Origin: DAOLOF01 sp964463605
Lineage (GTDB): Bacteria; Patescibacteriota; Microgenomatia; UBA1400; PJMF01
Direction of reading: 5' to 3'
Length of the DNA stretch: 20,551 bases
Assembly (NCBI GenBank): GCA_964463605.1
Contig: CAYXBZ010000012.1
Coordinates: 1 to 20,551 of the forward strand
Shown here: positions 6,498 through 13,491 of the stretch, one piece after another
Position numbering within the stretch: position 1 is the first letter of the stretch
How the letters are laid out: every line of letters starts with the position of its first letter
The notes under the pieces: model-generated
Database searches by the model: none
What the model was told of the DNA's origin: nothing
What the model saw: only the letters and a program-made list of their open reading frames with translations
Made by a program: the position numbers and the translations under genes

Positions 6498-8384
6498 ATG
6501 GTTTTATTGACAGAAAGAACAAATAATTCTTCTCTGCCAAAATCTTCTTCAGAAGTACCGGACGCTGCCGCTTCAGCGATTGATGATATTTCTCCAAATA
6601 TTTTTCCAGACGAGTCCAAATTAGAATCAACCGAAAATTCAACAGATCTTGAAACTGAGTTTGACAAAGTAATCTGGAATTTTTTGCTTGCGTCTCATGG
6701 ACCCTTGGACAATGAAACAATTCGTAAGATCTTAGAGGATTCTTTAAGAATAAAAATTGCAGTGGATTTTGGCTCATCAGCTTCCAAGTTTTCATTTCTT
6801 TTTCCTGGAGCAGATGGAGTTGACCAAGGAGCCTGGAGGCATACTGAATTTTCAAAAATTGAGTTATCTGGTAAAGTTGCGCGAGTAATAAACCCCGATC
6901 AATTTCAACAAGCGATCGCTTGGCTTCAAGAGCAGTATGATGGTGCCAGAACTATCCCTCAACTTAATTTAAGACTTCCCAGTGAGTTGGTTGTCACTAG
7001 CTATCAGCACAGCATCGCGATAGAAACAACAACCAATCAGGGGGAGCAAATTGCCTTTGCAATCTTGTGCGACCCAACTTTGTCACCAACAATTAATGAA
7101 GACACGGCGGCAGAACTCTTAGAGCTTGGAGTATCTCAAGGAGTTATCGAGAGTTTGGTCAGTGGAGAGCGTTTATGGCTCTCAAAAATGGTGGCAGTTA
7201 TGCAACATTGGCAAGATTTTTCAAAAGAATATGATATCCCAGCTGATGCTTCTGTTACTTTTTCAACAGCCCCTGGACTGATGATTGAGAAAATTTCAAA
7301 CAAAAAAATTGGCATTCCCCAAAACGAGAAAAGACCTGGTAACTGCACTAGTCAAGATTTGCAGTTGTTGGGAGAGTATTTTGAGATTAACTGCCAACCT
7401 TTTTTAGAAGAAGACTTGACAGCTGAAGGACAATCTCACGGAACAGATCAAGAATTGGTTAGAATGGAAGGCGATCTTGTTGCAGAGATGAAAGGGATTA
7501 GTCAGCTGATTTCATATAAAAAACTTGGTGATATCGTCAGTGTTTCAACTGATTCTGTGGTAAAAGTTATTGCCCCAGTTAATGGAAAAGGAATAACGGA
7601 GGGTTACAAAACAAAACCAGGGGTTGAGGGTTGGCAATATACCACCTCTCGCTATGGTTTTGGGGGAGCTACAATGCTGCTTAAGCCGATAATTATCCAG
7701 GCAGCTGAGATGCTAGAAATTGCAGACTTAACTGAATTAAACGTTTTTAATTATATTGATCGGCTGTGTGATTCTCCTGAAATGGTAGTAGCACTGAATG
7801 ACCCCAAATATCAATTTATTCCTCTTGAAAGTGAAGGCTACTGCTTAATGGATCTTAATGGCACTCGACATGAATTGCATAATTTAGCCAAAAGAATTAT
7901 TGATAAAGGTGATAAACAAGAATTGTTGAACTTAATTTATTCTGTTTTGGCTGGATCAGTGTTTACCATTAGAGAAAAAGTTGATCAATCATCGGCATTG
8001 ATAATGGGAAATGGTGATGGATCAATATTAAAGCCAAATCAATATCCTCAGATAGGTTTATATGGAGGCCTGTTGCCTCACTCAGATAAAAAGGATGGTC
8101 GAGGGGAGGGCACTGGGTTATTGGAGTTATTTACAGGTTGTTTTCCAGAAGGAACAAAGTTCATAAGATTGCCTTTTAATACAGCGACCGAAGCAGCTCT
8201 TTATGTTTCTGCAGATGAAGAGATAAAAAAGAATGGCGCATATCAGGTCAAACCTCATGAGAGATTGGTTGGAAAATATGTCAGTGCATTTCGGGAGTGG
8301 CGAGATACAAGAAATTCTTTTGTACGAACTGGTTTGCTAGAGATAACAGCAAACGGAGGGGTTGAAATTGTAAACAGAAGCTAA
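6498..8384 (+). CDS. Large ASKHA (actin/sugar-kinase)-like protein, function unknown
   Basis: Protein of 628 aa. Residues 1-~80 are low-complexity, S/E/D-rich and probably disordered. IKIAVDFGSSASKFSF (~85-100) resembles the phosphate-1 loop (DxGxTxxK) of the actin/Hsp70/sugar-kinase fold. Later elements are VTFSTAPGLMIEK, SRYGFGGATMLLKP, and ALIMGNGDGSILK next to IGLYGGLLPHS. The last resembles the second phosphate and adenosine loops of hexokinase-type proteins, and a FNTATEAALYVSADEE end helix follows. The fold call is by pattern only; sugar kinase, filament-forming ATPase and acetate-kinase-like alternatives stay open. There is no signal peptide or membrane segment. It has its own promoter (6402) and a terminator-bearing leader, unlike its neighbours, which points to a separately controlled function within the nucleotide-metabolism stretch. 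Confidence 0.5.
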   Translation: MVLLTERTNNSSLPKSSSEVPDAAASAIDDISPNIFPDESKLESTENSTDLETEFDKVIWNFLLASHGPLDNETIRKILEDSLRIKIAVDFGSSASKFSFLFPGADGVDQGAWRHTEFSKIELSGKVARVINPDQFQQAIAWLQEQYDGARTIPQLNLRLPSELVVTSYQHSIAIETTTNQGEQIAFAILCDPTLSPTINEDTAAELLELGVSQGVIESLVSGERLWLSKMVAVMQHWQDFSKEYDIPADASVTFSTAPGLMIEKISNKKIGIPQNEKRPGNCTSQDLQLLGEYFEINCQPFLEEDLTAEGQSHGTDQELVRMEGDLVAEMKGISQLISYKKLGDIVSVSTDSVVKVIAPVNGKGITEGYKTKPGVEGWQYTTSRYGFGGATMLLKPIIIQAAEMLEIADLTELNVFNYIDRLCDSPEMVVALNDPKYQFIPLESEGYCLMDLNGTRHELHNLAKRIIDKGDKQELLNLIYSVLAGSVFTIREKVDQSSALIMGNGDGSILKPNQYPQIGLYGGLLPHSDKKDGRGEGTGLLELFTGCFPEGTKFIRLPFNTATEAALYVSADEEIKKNGAYQVKPHERLVGKYVSAFREWRDTRNSFVRTGLLEITANGGVEIVNRS

Positions 8385-8468
8385 GATTGGTTAGTTATTT
8401 AATGATAGAAGTTAAGTTATCGATTCGCTTATATTTTTCCTCATTTGCTCCATAAGAAAATAAATGCT

Positions 8469-8482
8469 ACTCTAACTAGAGT
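8469..8482. repeat. 14-bp palindrome in the 8385-8561 intergenic region
   Basis: ACTCTA-AC-TAGAGT is a perfect palindrome. Its half-sites are the same as those of the putative XRE operator at 15619-15637, but the spacer is 2 nt instead of 7. The rest of the gap is AT-rich; no convincing terminator was found for the upstream gene. Confidence 0.5.
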
Positions 8483-8549
8483 GATTTTGATTGTATCCAG
8501 TTATCACCTAGTGGAGAGACAAAACATTTCTTAGAGATAAATTATTCAC

Positions 8550-8555
8550 TATTAA
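8550..8555 (+). promoter_or_regulatory. -10-like element close to the tmk start
   Basis: TATTAA lies 6 nt before the tmk ATG, compatible with a leaderless transcript. The -35 candidate at 17-nt spacing (TTTCTT) is weak, and no Shine-Dalgarno sequence is present. Confidence 0.3.
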
Positions 8556-8561
8556 CATCGC

Positions 8562-9203
8562 ATGAAAAATTCAGCCTATCCTGGTTTTCTCATTACTCTT
8601 GAAGGTGGAGAGGGCGGAGGTAAAACCACTCAGTCGGTTCGCTTGCGTCAAAAATTGATTGAAGAAGGTAAAGACGTAATTGTTTTGCGTGAGCCTGGTG
8701 GGACTACTATCAGTGAGCAGATTCGCCAAGTAGTACTATCACCTGAAAATACTGGTATGGCATTTACTACTGAAGTACTTCTGTTTCAGGCGGCAAGAGC
8801 GCAAATTTATCGCGAGATTGTGATTCCTTCATTGAAAGCGGGGAAAGTAGTGATTATGGATCGTTCTCGCGACAGCAGCGTAGTTTATCAAGGAATGGTG
8901 CGCGGTTTCGGTAAAGATTTGATCGATAATCTGAACGATCTCTCAACAGACAAAATTTATCCAAATATAACTATATTACTTGATTTGCCTGTAAAAACTG
9001 GTTTGAAAAGAAGAGAAGAGTCAGGCAAGATTGATCGTTTGGACATGGAAGCGCTTGAGTTTCATCAAAAAGTGAGAGATGCCTATTTGCAGTTAGCAAA
9101 AGAAAATAATTCTGGGAGATGGGTGATTGTAGATGCGCAAAAACCTCTTAAGAAAGTTGAGGAGATGATTTGGCAGGAAGTTCAAAAAAGAATTTTTAAA
9201 TAG
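8562..9203 (+). CDS. tmk: Thymidylate kinase
   Basis: dTMP kinase (213 aa) that phosphorylates dTMP to dTDP with ATP in the cytoplasm. The P-loop is GGEGGGKTT (residues ~15-23), followed by LREPGGTTISEQIR, the standard dTMP-binding segment. The DR motif with the substrate-binding helix is MDRSRDSSVVYQG (D100-R101), and the lid region is RREESGKIDRLD (~150-161). Length and motif order are those of bacterial Tmk. The stop codon TAG overlaps the AGGAG Shine-Dalgarno sequence of the MazG-like gene that follows after 11 nt, indicating an operon and probable translational coupling. It completes the route dUTP to dUMP to dTMP to dTDP together with dut and the DHFR-like gene upstream. Confidence 0.95.
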   Translation: MKNSAYPGFLITLEGGEGGGKTTQSVRLRQKLIEEGKDVIVLREPGGTTISEQIRQVVLSPENTGMAFTTEVLLFQAARAQIYREIVIPSLKAGKVVIMDRSRDSSVVYQGMVRGFGKDLIDNLNDLSTDKIYPNITILLDLPVKTGLKRREESGKIDRLDMEALEFHQKVRDAYLQLAKENNSGRWVIVDAQKPLKKVEEMIWQEVQKRIFK

Positions 9204-9214
9204 GAGAAAAGGGT

Positions 9215-9595
9215 ATGTCTAGAAACAACGGCTCCGACCTTTTCTCTTCACTGCTAGATGCTGTAAAAACATTTAGAGATGATCGAGATTGGGCGAAATA
9301 TCATACTCCTAAAAATTTAGTGATGGATTTAGTTCGAGAAGCATCAGAAGCGGTTGAAATCTGCTTATGGCAAACTGATGAGGAGTTAATGAAAGATGAA
9401 GAAAGAAAGGCTGATATTGCCAAAGAGTTGGCGGATGTATTACACTGTTTACTTCTCTTGAGTGATCTATTAGAGATAGATTTAGAGCAGTCTTTTTGGG
9501 ACAAGCTCAAAGAGCTAGATGAGAGATATCCTCCAGAAGAGTTTAGTGACAAATCAACCTATCTTTTTAAGAAGAGGCAAAGACTCAACAAGTAA
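9215..9595 (+). CDS. MazG-like / dCTPase-type nucleotide pyrophosphohydrolase
   Basis: All-alpha NTP pyrophosphohydrolase of 126 aa. FRDDRDWAKYHTPKNLVMDL matches the FxxxRdWxxFHtPxNL signature of the RS21-C6/DCTPP1 subgroup. REASEAVEICLW supplies the first acidic metal-binding helix (ExxE), and IAKELADVLHCLLLL supplies the ExxD pair. Such enzymes remove non-canonical or excess dNTPs, often dCTP derivatives, giving the monophosphate; dCMP could feed dUMP formation. The start is supported by AGGAG at 9202-9206 with 8-nt spacing, one of the few real Shine-Dalgarno sequences in the window. It follows tmk in one operon. Confidence 0.85.
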   Translation: MSRNNGSDLFSSLLDAVKTFRDDRDWAKYHTPKNLVMDLVREASEAVEICLWQTDEELMKDEERKADIAKELADVLHCLLLLSDLLEIDLEQSFWDKLKELDERYPPEEFSDKSTYLFKKRQRLNK

Positions 9596-9609
9596 ATCTA
9601 GAAAAAGAC

Positions 9610-9633
9610 CGATAGGTAGTACGATAGGTAGTA
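9610..9633 (+). repeat. Two tandem 12-bp repeats upstream of recR
   Basis: CGATAGGTAGTA occurs twice in direct tandem, 27 nt before the recR start codon. No promoter box is obvious next to it. It could be a binding site or a slippage duplication. Confidence 0.6.
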
Positions 9634-9659
9634 GTTAATGATTCAAAAAAAGACTAACG

Positions 9660-10268
9660 ATGGCAAAATTACCCAAATCAGTTATTAAATTAATCGAGCA
9701 GTTTGAACATCTTCCGGGTATAGGTCCCAAATCGGCTCAAAGGCTGGTATTTTACCTCCTTCACAATCCTATCGAGGAGATTAATGAGTTTTCTCAACGA
9801 TTAAAAGCAATCAAAACAGAAACAACTTTATGCTCAATTTGTCATCAAGTGACGGAACACGATCCCTGTGAAATATGTTCTGATAACAGCCGAGATGAGA
9901 CTCTGTTGTGCGTGGTCGAACAACCTCTGGATTTAATTGCAATTGACAATTCCAACAAATATCAAGGCAAGTATCATGTTTTGCATGGATCAATCGATCC
10001 ACTGAATAACATTGGTCCAGAACAGATATTTTTAAATGATCTTCTGCAGCGACTTGAAGGGGTAAAGGAACTAATTTTGGCAACTAATCCCACTATGGAA
10101 GGAGAAGCAACGGCTCTCTATATAAAAGAGATAATTGATAAATCAAATAGATATCCAGATTTACAGATTACTCGAATTGGTCATGGATTACCGATTGGGG
10201 CCGATATCGAGTACGCCGATGGGGTTACGCTGGCAAGAGCTTTAGATGGTAGAAAAAGAATTGAGTAG
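9660..10268 (+). CDS. recR: Recombination mediator protein RecR
   Basis: RecR (202 aa) works with RecF/RecO to load RecA at gaps. The order of domains is typical: helix-hairpin-helix HLPGIGPKSAQRLVFYLL (~17-34), a four-cysteine zinc finger (C58, C61, C70, C73 in CSICHQVTEHDPCEIC), and a Toprim domain (~80-175, LCVVEQPLDLIAIDNSNKYQ to LILATNPTMEGEATALYI). The end is the Walker-B-like ITRIGHGLPIGADIEYADGVTLARALDGR. Length is that of the family. No Shine-Dalgarno sequence precedes the ATG. It stands 64 nt behind the MazG-like gene and may be read from the same transcript. An intrinsic terminator lies downstream at 10398-10436. Confidence 0.96.
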   Translation: MAKLPKSVIKLIEQFEHLPGIGPKSAQRLVFYLLHNPIEEINEFSQRLKAIKTETTLCSICHQVTEHDPCEICSDNSRDETLLCVVEQPLDLIAIDNSNKYQGKYHVLHGSIDPLNNIGPEQIFLNDLLQRLEGVKELILATNPTMEGEATALYIKEIIDKSNRYPDLQITRIGHGLPIGADIEYADGVTLARALDGRKRIE

Positions 10269-10375
10269 CAATTTTTGTCTTGTTTATAGAAGTTTATATT
10301 AGCAGTCTCTATCCAGACATACCAGAGGCTATTTGCATATTTACTTTCTTCTTTTTCTTGATAAATTAAGAGTAA

Positions 10376-10391
10376 TGATACCTTCGTATCA
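10376..10391 (+). repeat. Hairpin in the recR-hpf intergenic region
   Basis: TGATAC-CTTC-GTATCA is a perfect 6-bp inverted repeat with a tetraloop. It precedes the terminator hairpin at 10398 by 6 nt, so the two could form one structured leader or 3' end. Confidence 0.5.
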
Positions 10392-10397
10392 CGATGT

Positions 10398-10436
10398 CCG
10401 ACAGATGATTAGAAAATAATCCTTGTCGGTTTTTTT
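10398..10436 (+). terminator. Intrinsic terminator between recR and hpf
   Basis: The outer stem CCGACA / TGTCGG encloses an inner stem GATTA / TAATC with loop GAAAA and is followed by seven Ts. It ends 35 nt before the hpf start. It can terminate recR transcripts; if the hpf promoter lies upstream of it, it would act as an attenuator. No clear promoter is visible between it and hpf. Confidence 0.8.
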
Positions 10437-10471
10437 GTTTAATATCATCAACTAACTAGAGAAAGGTTGGC

Positions 10472-10792
10472 ATGAAAATTCTTGTTCAAGCAAAAGACAT
10501 GAAAGTTACCAAGGCTATTTATGGTTTCGTTGACGAAAAAGTTAAAAGAAATATTCTCAAGTTAGGACAAAAGGTGATTGGGGTCAAGGTTTACTTAGAA
10601 AAGATTGCCAGAAAGAAAAATGATCCAGAGTCATCAACAGCAAAAGTAGAAATTGAGGTACCAGGGAATAATATAGTGGTGGAGGGTAAGTCATTCGATC
10701 CTTATCAAGCTATTTCTCAAGCGATAAAAGCAGGAGGTAGAAGATTAAGAAAAGATAAGGAAAAAAAAGAGAAAAGGAAGAAGGGTGATTAG
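10472..10792 (+). CDS. hpf: Ribosome hibernation promoting factor, short form (HPF/RaiA family)
   Basis: Short ribosome-associated protein (106 aa) that binds the 30S decoding region and silences ribosomes in slow growth. It has the beta-alpha-beta-beta-beta-alpha pattern of the family: MKILVQAKDMKVTKAIYGFV, then IGVKVYLEKIARKKN, then KVEIEVPGNNIVVEGKS, then DPYQAISQAIKAGGRRLRKDKEKK. The basic C-terminal tail is typical. There is no C-terminal dimerisation domain, so it is not the long form. An AAAGG stretch about 5 nt before the ATG acts as ribosome-binding site. The terminator-like hairpin just upstream suggests independent or attenuated expression, which suits a growth-state factor. Confidence 0.88.
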   Translation: MKILVQAKDMKVTKAIYGFVDEKVKRNILKLGQKVIGVKVYLEKIARKKNDPESSTAKVEIEVPGNNIVVEGKSFDPYQAISQAIKAGGRRLRKDKEKKEKRKKGD

Positions 10793-10845
10793 CGGATAAA
10801 ATCTGGAGAATGGATTTTCTGGCTTGTTTAAGCTCTGTACCTCTG

Positions 10846-10867
10846 TGAATTTATGTTGAATTTATGT
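10846..10867 (+). repeat. Two tandem 11-bp direct repeats at a promoter
   Basis: TGAATTTATGT occurs twice head-to-tail, so the copies are about one helical turn apart. They overlap the position where the -35 box of the promoter at 10880-10888 would lie, which is the usual place for an activator or repressor site. Confidence 0.55.
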
Positions 10868-10879
10868 GAGCTTTTCCTG

Positions 10880-10888
10880 TGATATTAT
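10880..10888 (+). promoter_or_regulatory. Extended -10 promoter giving a leaderless mRNA
   Basis: TG-A-TATTAT is an extended -10 element, followed by 6 nt and the ATG at 10895. The -35 region is non-consensus and covered by the 11-bp repeats. Confidence 0.6.
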
Positions 10889-10894
10889 GAATCT

Positions 10895-11335
10895 ATGACT
10901 CAAAACTCAAATCAATCATCTGCTTCAATTCAGACTTCAGCCAGTGGAAATAATGTTGGTAATCCTCTGGATCAACTTGAAGAATTGATTAAAAAATCCC
11001 AGTCAAAATCAAGCTCTCAAGCCTCAGATCAGTCAGTTGAGGCCCAGTTGCCAAATTCAGCCGATGCAAATAGTCAAGCTAAAGACGACTTTGAAGCAGA
11101 TGTTCAGCAAAAGATGAAAGATATAGCAAAACTTAAGCAGCAGAAAGAAACCGAAGAGAAAATGTTAATTAAAAAACAGCAAGAACTAATGAAACAAGCT
11201 ATAGCTACTTCTCCTCAAACACAAAAAAGAGCTGAAGCTGCAGCCGAAGAAGCTGAGCAACAAAAATCTCAAGATGAAACTCATCAAATCAAACAACTTT
11301 CTCGCATCAAGATCAAACAGCCAATAGAAGACTAG
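10895..11335 (+). CDS. Hydrophilic S/Q-rich coiled-coil protein, unknown function
   Basis: Protein of 146 aa without cysteine, signal peptide or membrane segment. Residues 1-~60 are rich in S, Q and N and probably disordered. Residues ~65-130 are rich in K, Q, E and A (VQQKMKDIAKLKQQKETEEK, then EKMLIKKQQELMKQAI) and should form one or two long helices. The end (IKQLSRIKIKQPIED) is basic. No known domain was recognised. A leaderless-type promoter lies directly upstream, and the next gene, 22 nt downstream, has similar composition, so the two probably act together. Good codon structure and a dedicated promoter argue that it is real. Confidence 0.6.
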   Translation: MTQNSNQSSASIQTSASGNNVGNPLDQLEELIKKSQSKSSSQASDQSVEAQLPNSADANSQAKDDFEADVQQKMKDIAKLKQQKETEEKMLIKKQQELMKQAIATSPQTQKRAEAAAEEAEQQKSQDETHQIKQLSRIKIKQPIED

Positions 11336-11357
11336 CCGGCTTAATTATGACTCAATC

Positions 11358-11975
11358 ATGAACAAGGGAAGATCATTTACTCGTCAATCAGGTGGAATGC
11401 GTCAATCATTTGGAGGCATGTCTACTTTTGATAGCGAAAAAATGGAGCAGCAGGCTATTCAAGGAGCTACTCAGCAAAAAGCTGTTGCTCAGCAATCAGG
11501 CAATACTGGAACAAAGAGAGATCCAACAAGTCAACAGCATCAATCGTCATCAGTCTCCCCAAGAGAAGTGGGTTCGTTTGTTGACGAACTAGTGAAAAGA
11601 CCTTCTCATGATGTTGCAACAGAAGTGATGAACTTTTTTGATATTAATGCGTTACTTGGCATTAATACTGACGATACTCCTGAAGAAAAAAATAAAAAAA
11701 CCCAACTTCACCAGCGATATCAACGCTTAACTCAAGAAGAACAGCAAGTGGCCCAGCGAAAGTACCAAGAAAAATTGCAAAAAAAACAAGAGGAAGAAAA
11801 AATACAGCAACAGCAGGAACAAGAAGAAAAGCAGAAGGAAGCAACGGCCTTACCTAGTGTTGGAAAAGTAAATAAGAGAGGCACGGCTCTGATGGGTGGC
11901 AGCCAGAAAAAAAAGGCTGCTGCCAGACTGGCGCATGATAGGCAGAGAATGGGTAAGATTGCTGGCGCAAATTAG
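11358..11975 (+). CDS. Hydrophilic Q-rich helical protein, unknown function
   Basis: Protein of 205 aa. The start region MNKGRSFTRQSGGMRQSFGGM is basic and glycine-rich, followed by a Q/S-rich linker. Residues ~68-100 (VGSFVDELVKRPSHDVATEV and FFDINALLGIN) are the only part with a normal hydrophobic pattern and may be a small folded motif. Residues ~108-160 are a charged Q/E/K helix, and the tail is lysine/arginine-rich. It is not recognised as any family. It is the second gene of a pair with the protein encoded at 10895 and runs up to 67 nt before cysS. The basic ends would suit nucleic-acid or ribosome contact, but that is speculative. An A-rich palindrome, AAATTAGGCCTAATTT, spans the stop codon. 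Confidence 0.6.
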   Translation: MNKGRSFTRQSGGMRQSFGGMSTFDSEKMEQQAIQGATQQKAVAQQSGNTGTKRDPTSQQHQSSSVSPREVGSFVDELVKRPSHDVATEVMNFFDINALLGINTDDTPEEKNKKTQLHQRYQRLTQEEQQVAQRKYQEKLQKKQEEEKIQQQQEQEEKQKEATALPSVGKVNKRGTALMGGSQKKKAAARLAHDRQRMGKIAGAN

Positions 11976-12042
11976 GCCTAATTTTGAGGAAATTAAGACT
12001 AGCCCTGCTGCGTATCTATGGGATAATCGCATTCACATCTTT

Positions 12043-13470
12043 ATGAAAATCTATAACACACTCAGTCGCCAAGTTGAAGATTTTAAGCCGCTTCAGCCAC
12101 CGCAAGTTAAGTTTTATGCTTGTGGCCCCACAGTATATGACTATGCCCACATAGGGCATCTTCGTAAATATACTCTGGATGATGTTTTATTACGAGTCTT
12201 AAAATGGAACAAGTTTGAGGTCAAATTTGTACAAAATGTAACCGATGTTGGGCACTTAGCATCAGATGCAGATACTGGTGAGGATAAATTGGAAAAAGGT
12301 GCAAAAAAATATAGCCTTGATGTGTGGCAGCTTGCCAAAAAGTTTGAAGACTATTTTTATCACTCAATGAGATTGATGAACAATCGTTTGCCGGATGTAA
12401 TTTGTCGAGCTACCGACCACATATCCCAGATGTTGCAACTAGTTGAAACTTTAGAGAAAAAAGGCTACACCTATCTAATTGAAGGTGATGGAGTGTACTT
12501 TGACAGCAGTCAATTTAAAGACTATTCCAAATTGGCCCAATTAGATGTCGAGGAGCTAATGGAGGGAGCCAGGGTAGAGAAGGTAGAGGGTAAACGCAAT
12601 CCAACAGATTTTGCTCTGTGGAAGTTTGAGCGACCAGGAGAAAACAGAGCTATGACTTGGCCAAGTAAATGGCACCAGCGCAGTTTTCCTGGGTGGCACA
12701 TTGAGTGTTCAGCCATGAGTATGAAGTATTTGGGTAGTCAAATTGATCTTCACACAGGAGGCATAGATCACATTAGGGTTCATCATACCAATGAGATAGC
12801 TCAATCTGAGGCAGCAACGGGCAAAAAACCATTTGTAAAATATTGGGTTCATCATAATTTTTTAACGGTTGATGGCGAAAAAATGAGTAAGTCAAAAGAC
12901 AACTTTTATACAATCGATGATGTTGTGGAAAAAGGCTATGAGCCGATGGCTTTAAGATTATTATTTTTAGGAGCTCATTATCGAAGTGAGTTGAACTTTA
13001 CCTGGGAAAGCTTGCAGGCGGCCCAAAACAGCTGGGAAAAATTGCAAGAAATTATCGCCCAACTTAAAACAAAAGCTCAAACAAACGTGACTCAGCCATC
13101 TGATCTTGCCAAGAAGTATCACCAGCAATTTTTTGCTAGTGTTGGTTATGATTTAGGGACACCAGAAGCTCTATCGATCTTATGGCAAGTTGTAAAAGAA
13201 AGAGATCTGTTGGCGGAAGAAAAATTGTCGTTGTTATTAGATTTTGATCAAGTGCTTGGTTTTGGTTTTGATAATATCCAGGCAGCAGAAAACAGCCAGT
13301 CACTGGCTGTTGATCAATTACCCAACGAAGTGAGAGTCCTACTTAAAGAACGCAAGGAAGCTCGCAAACAAAATGATTTTAGTACAGCTGACCAATTGCG
13401 TGATCAATTGGCGAAGTTGGGCTATAGAGTGATTGATGAGGAAAGTGGGCAAAAAGTATTTGCCATTTAA
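12043..13470 (+). CDS. cysS: Cysteinyl-tRNA synthetase
   Basis: Class I synthetase (475 aa) charging tRNA-Cys. The HIGH signature is in YDYAHIGHLRKY (36-39) and KMSKS in GEKMSKSKDN (~280). The zinc ligands of the active site are recognisable as C27 (CGPTVYD), the Cys of GWHIECSAMS, and the His of the HTGGIDHIRVHHTNEIAQSE block. A DALR-like helical C-terminus ends in ARKQNDFSTADQLRDQLAKL. Length fits the family. The frame is open 49 codons further upstream, but that part overlaps the preceding gene; homology begins at MKIYNTLSRQ, so 12043 is the start. No Shine-Dalgarno sequence is visible. The gene is followed after 21 nt by a hydrolase. Confidence 0.96.
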   Translation: MKIYNTLSRQVEDFKPLQPPQVKFYACGPTVYDYAHIGHLRKYTLDDVLLRVLKWNKFEVKFVQNVTDVGHLASDADTGEDKLEKGAKKYSLDVWQLAKKFEDYFYHSMRLMNNRLPDVICRATDHISQMLQLVETLEKKGYTYLIEGDGVYFDSSQFKDYSKLAQLDVEELMEGARVEKVEGKRNPTDFALWKFERPGENRAMTWPSKWHQRSFPGWHIECSAMSMKYLGSQIDLHTGGIDHIRVHHTNEIAQSEAATGKKPFVKYWVHHNFLTVDGEKMSKSKDNFYTIDDVVEKGYEPMALRLLFLGAHYRSELNFTWESLQAAQNSWEKLQEIIAQLKTKAQTNVTQPSDLAKKYHQQFFASVGYDLGTPEALSILWQVVKERDLLAEEKLSLLLDFDQVLGFGFDNIQAAENSQSLAVDQLPNEVRVLLKERKEARKQNDFSTADQLRDQLAKLGYRVIDEESGQKVFAI

Positions 13471-13491
13471 GAAATATTTTCCAAAAAAATA

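Noticed and set aside
6498..8384. Reading the 628-aa protein as a ParM-type plasmid segregation actin
   Set aside because: No ParR-like partner or centromere-like repeat array is nearby, and the only shared feature is the phosphate loop.
10269..10471. raiA-motif RNA upstream of hpf
   Set aside because: The known motif is a large, strongly structured RNA of Firmicutes and Actinobacteria; here only two short hairpins are seen in AT-rich DNA and I could not match its conserved elements.
11967..11982. AAATTAGGCCTAATTT palindrome at the end of the 205-aa gene as a terminator
   Set aside because: There is no loop of useful size and no T-run after it; cysS follows closely on the same strand.
11896..12042. 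49-codon N-terminal extension of cysS
   Set aside because: It overlaps the preceding gene in another frame and has no family similarity; cysS homology starts at MKIYNTLS (12043).
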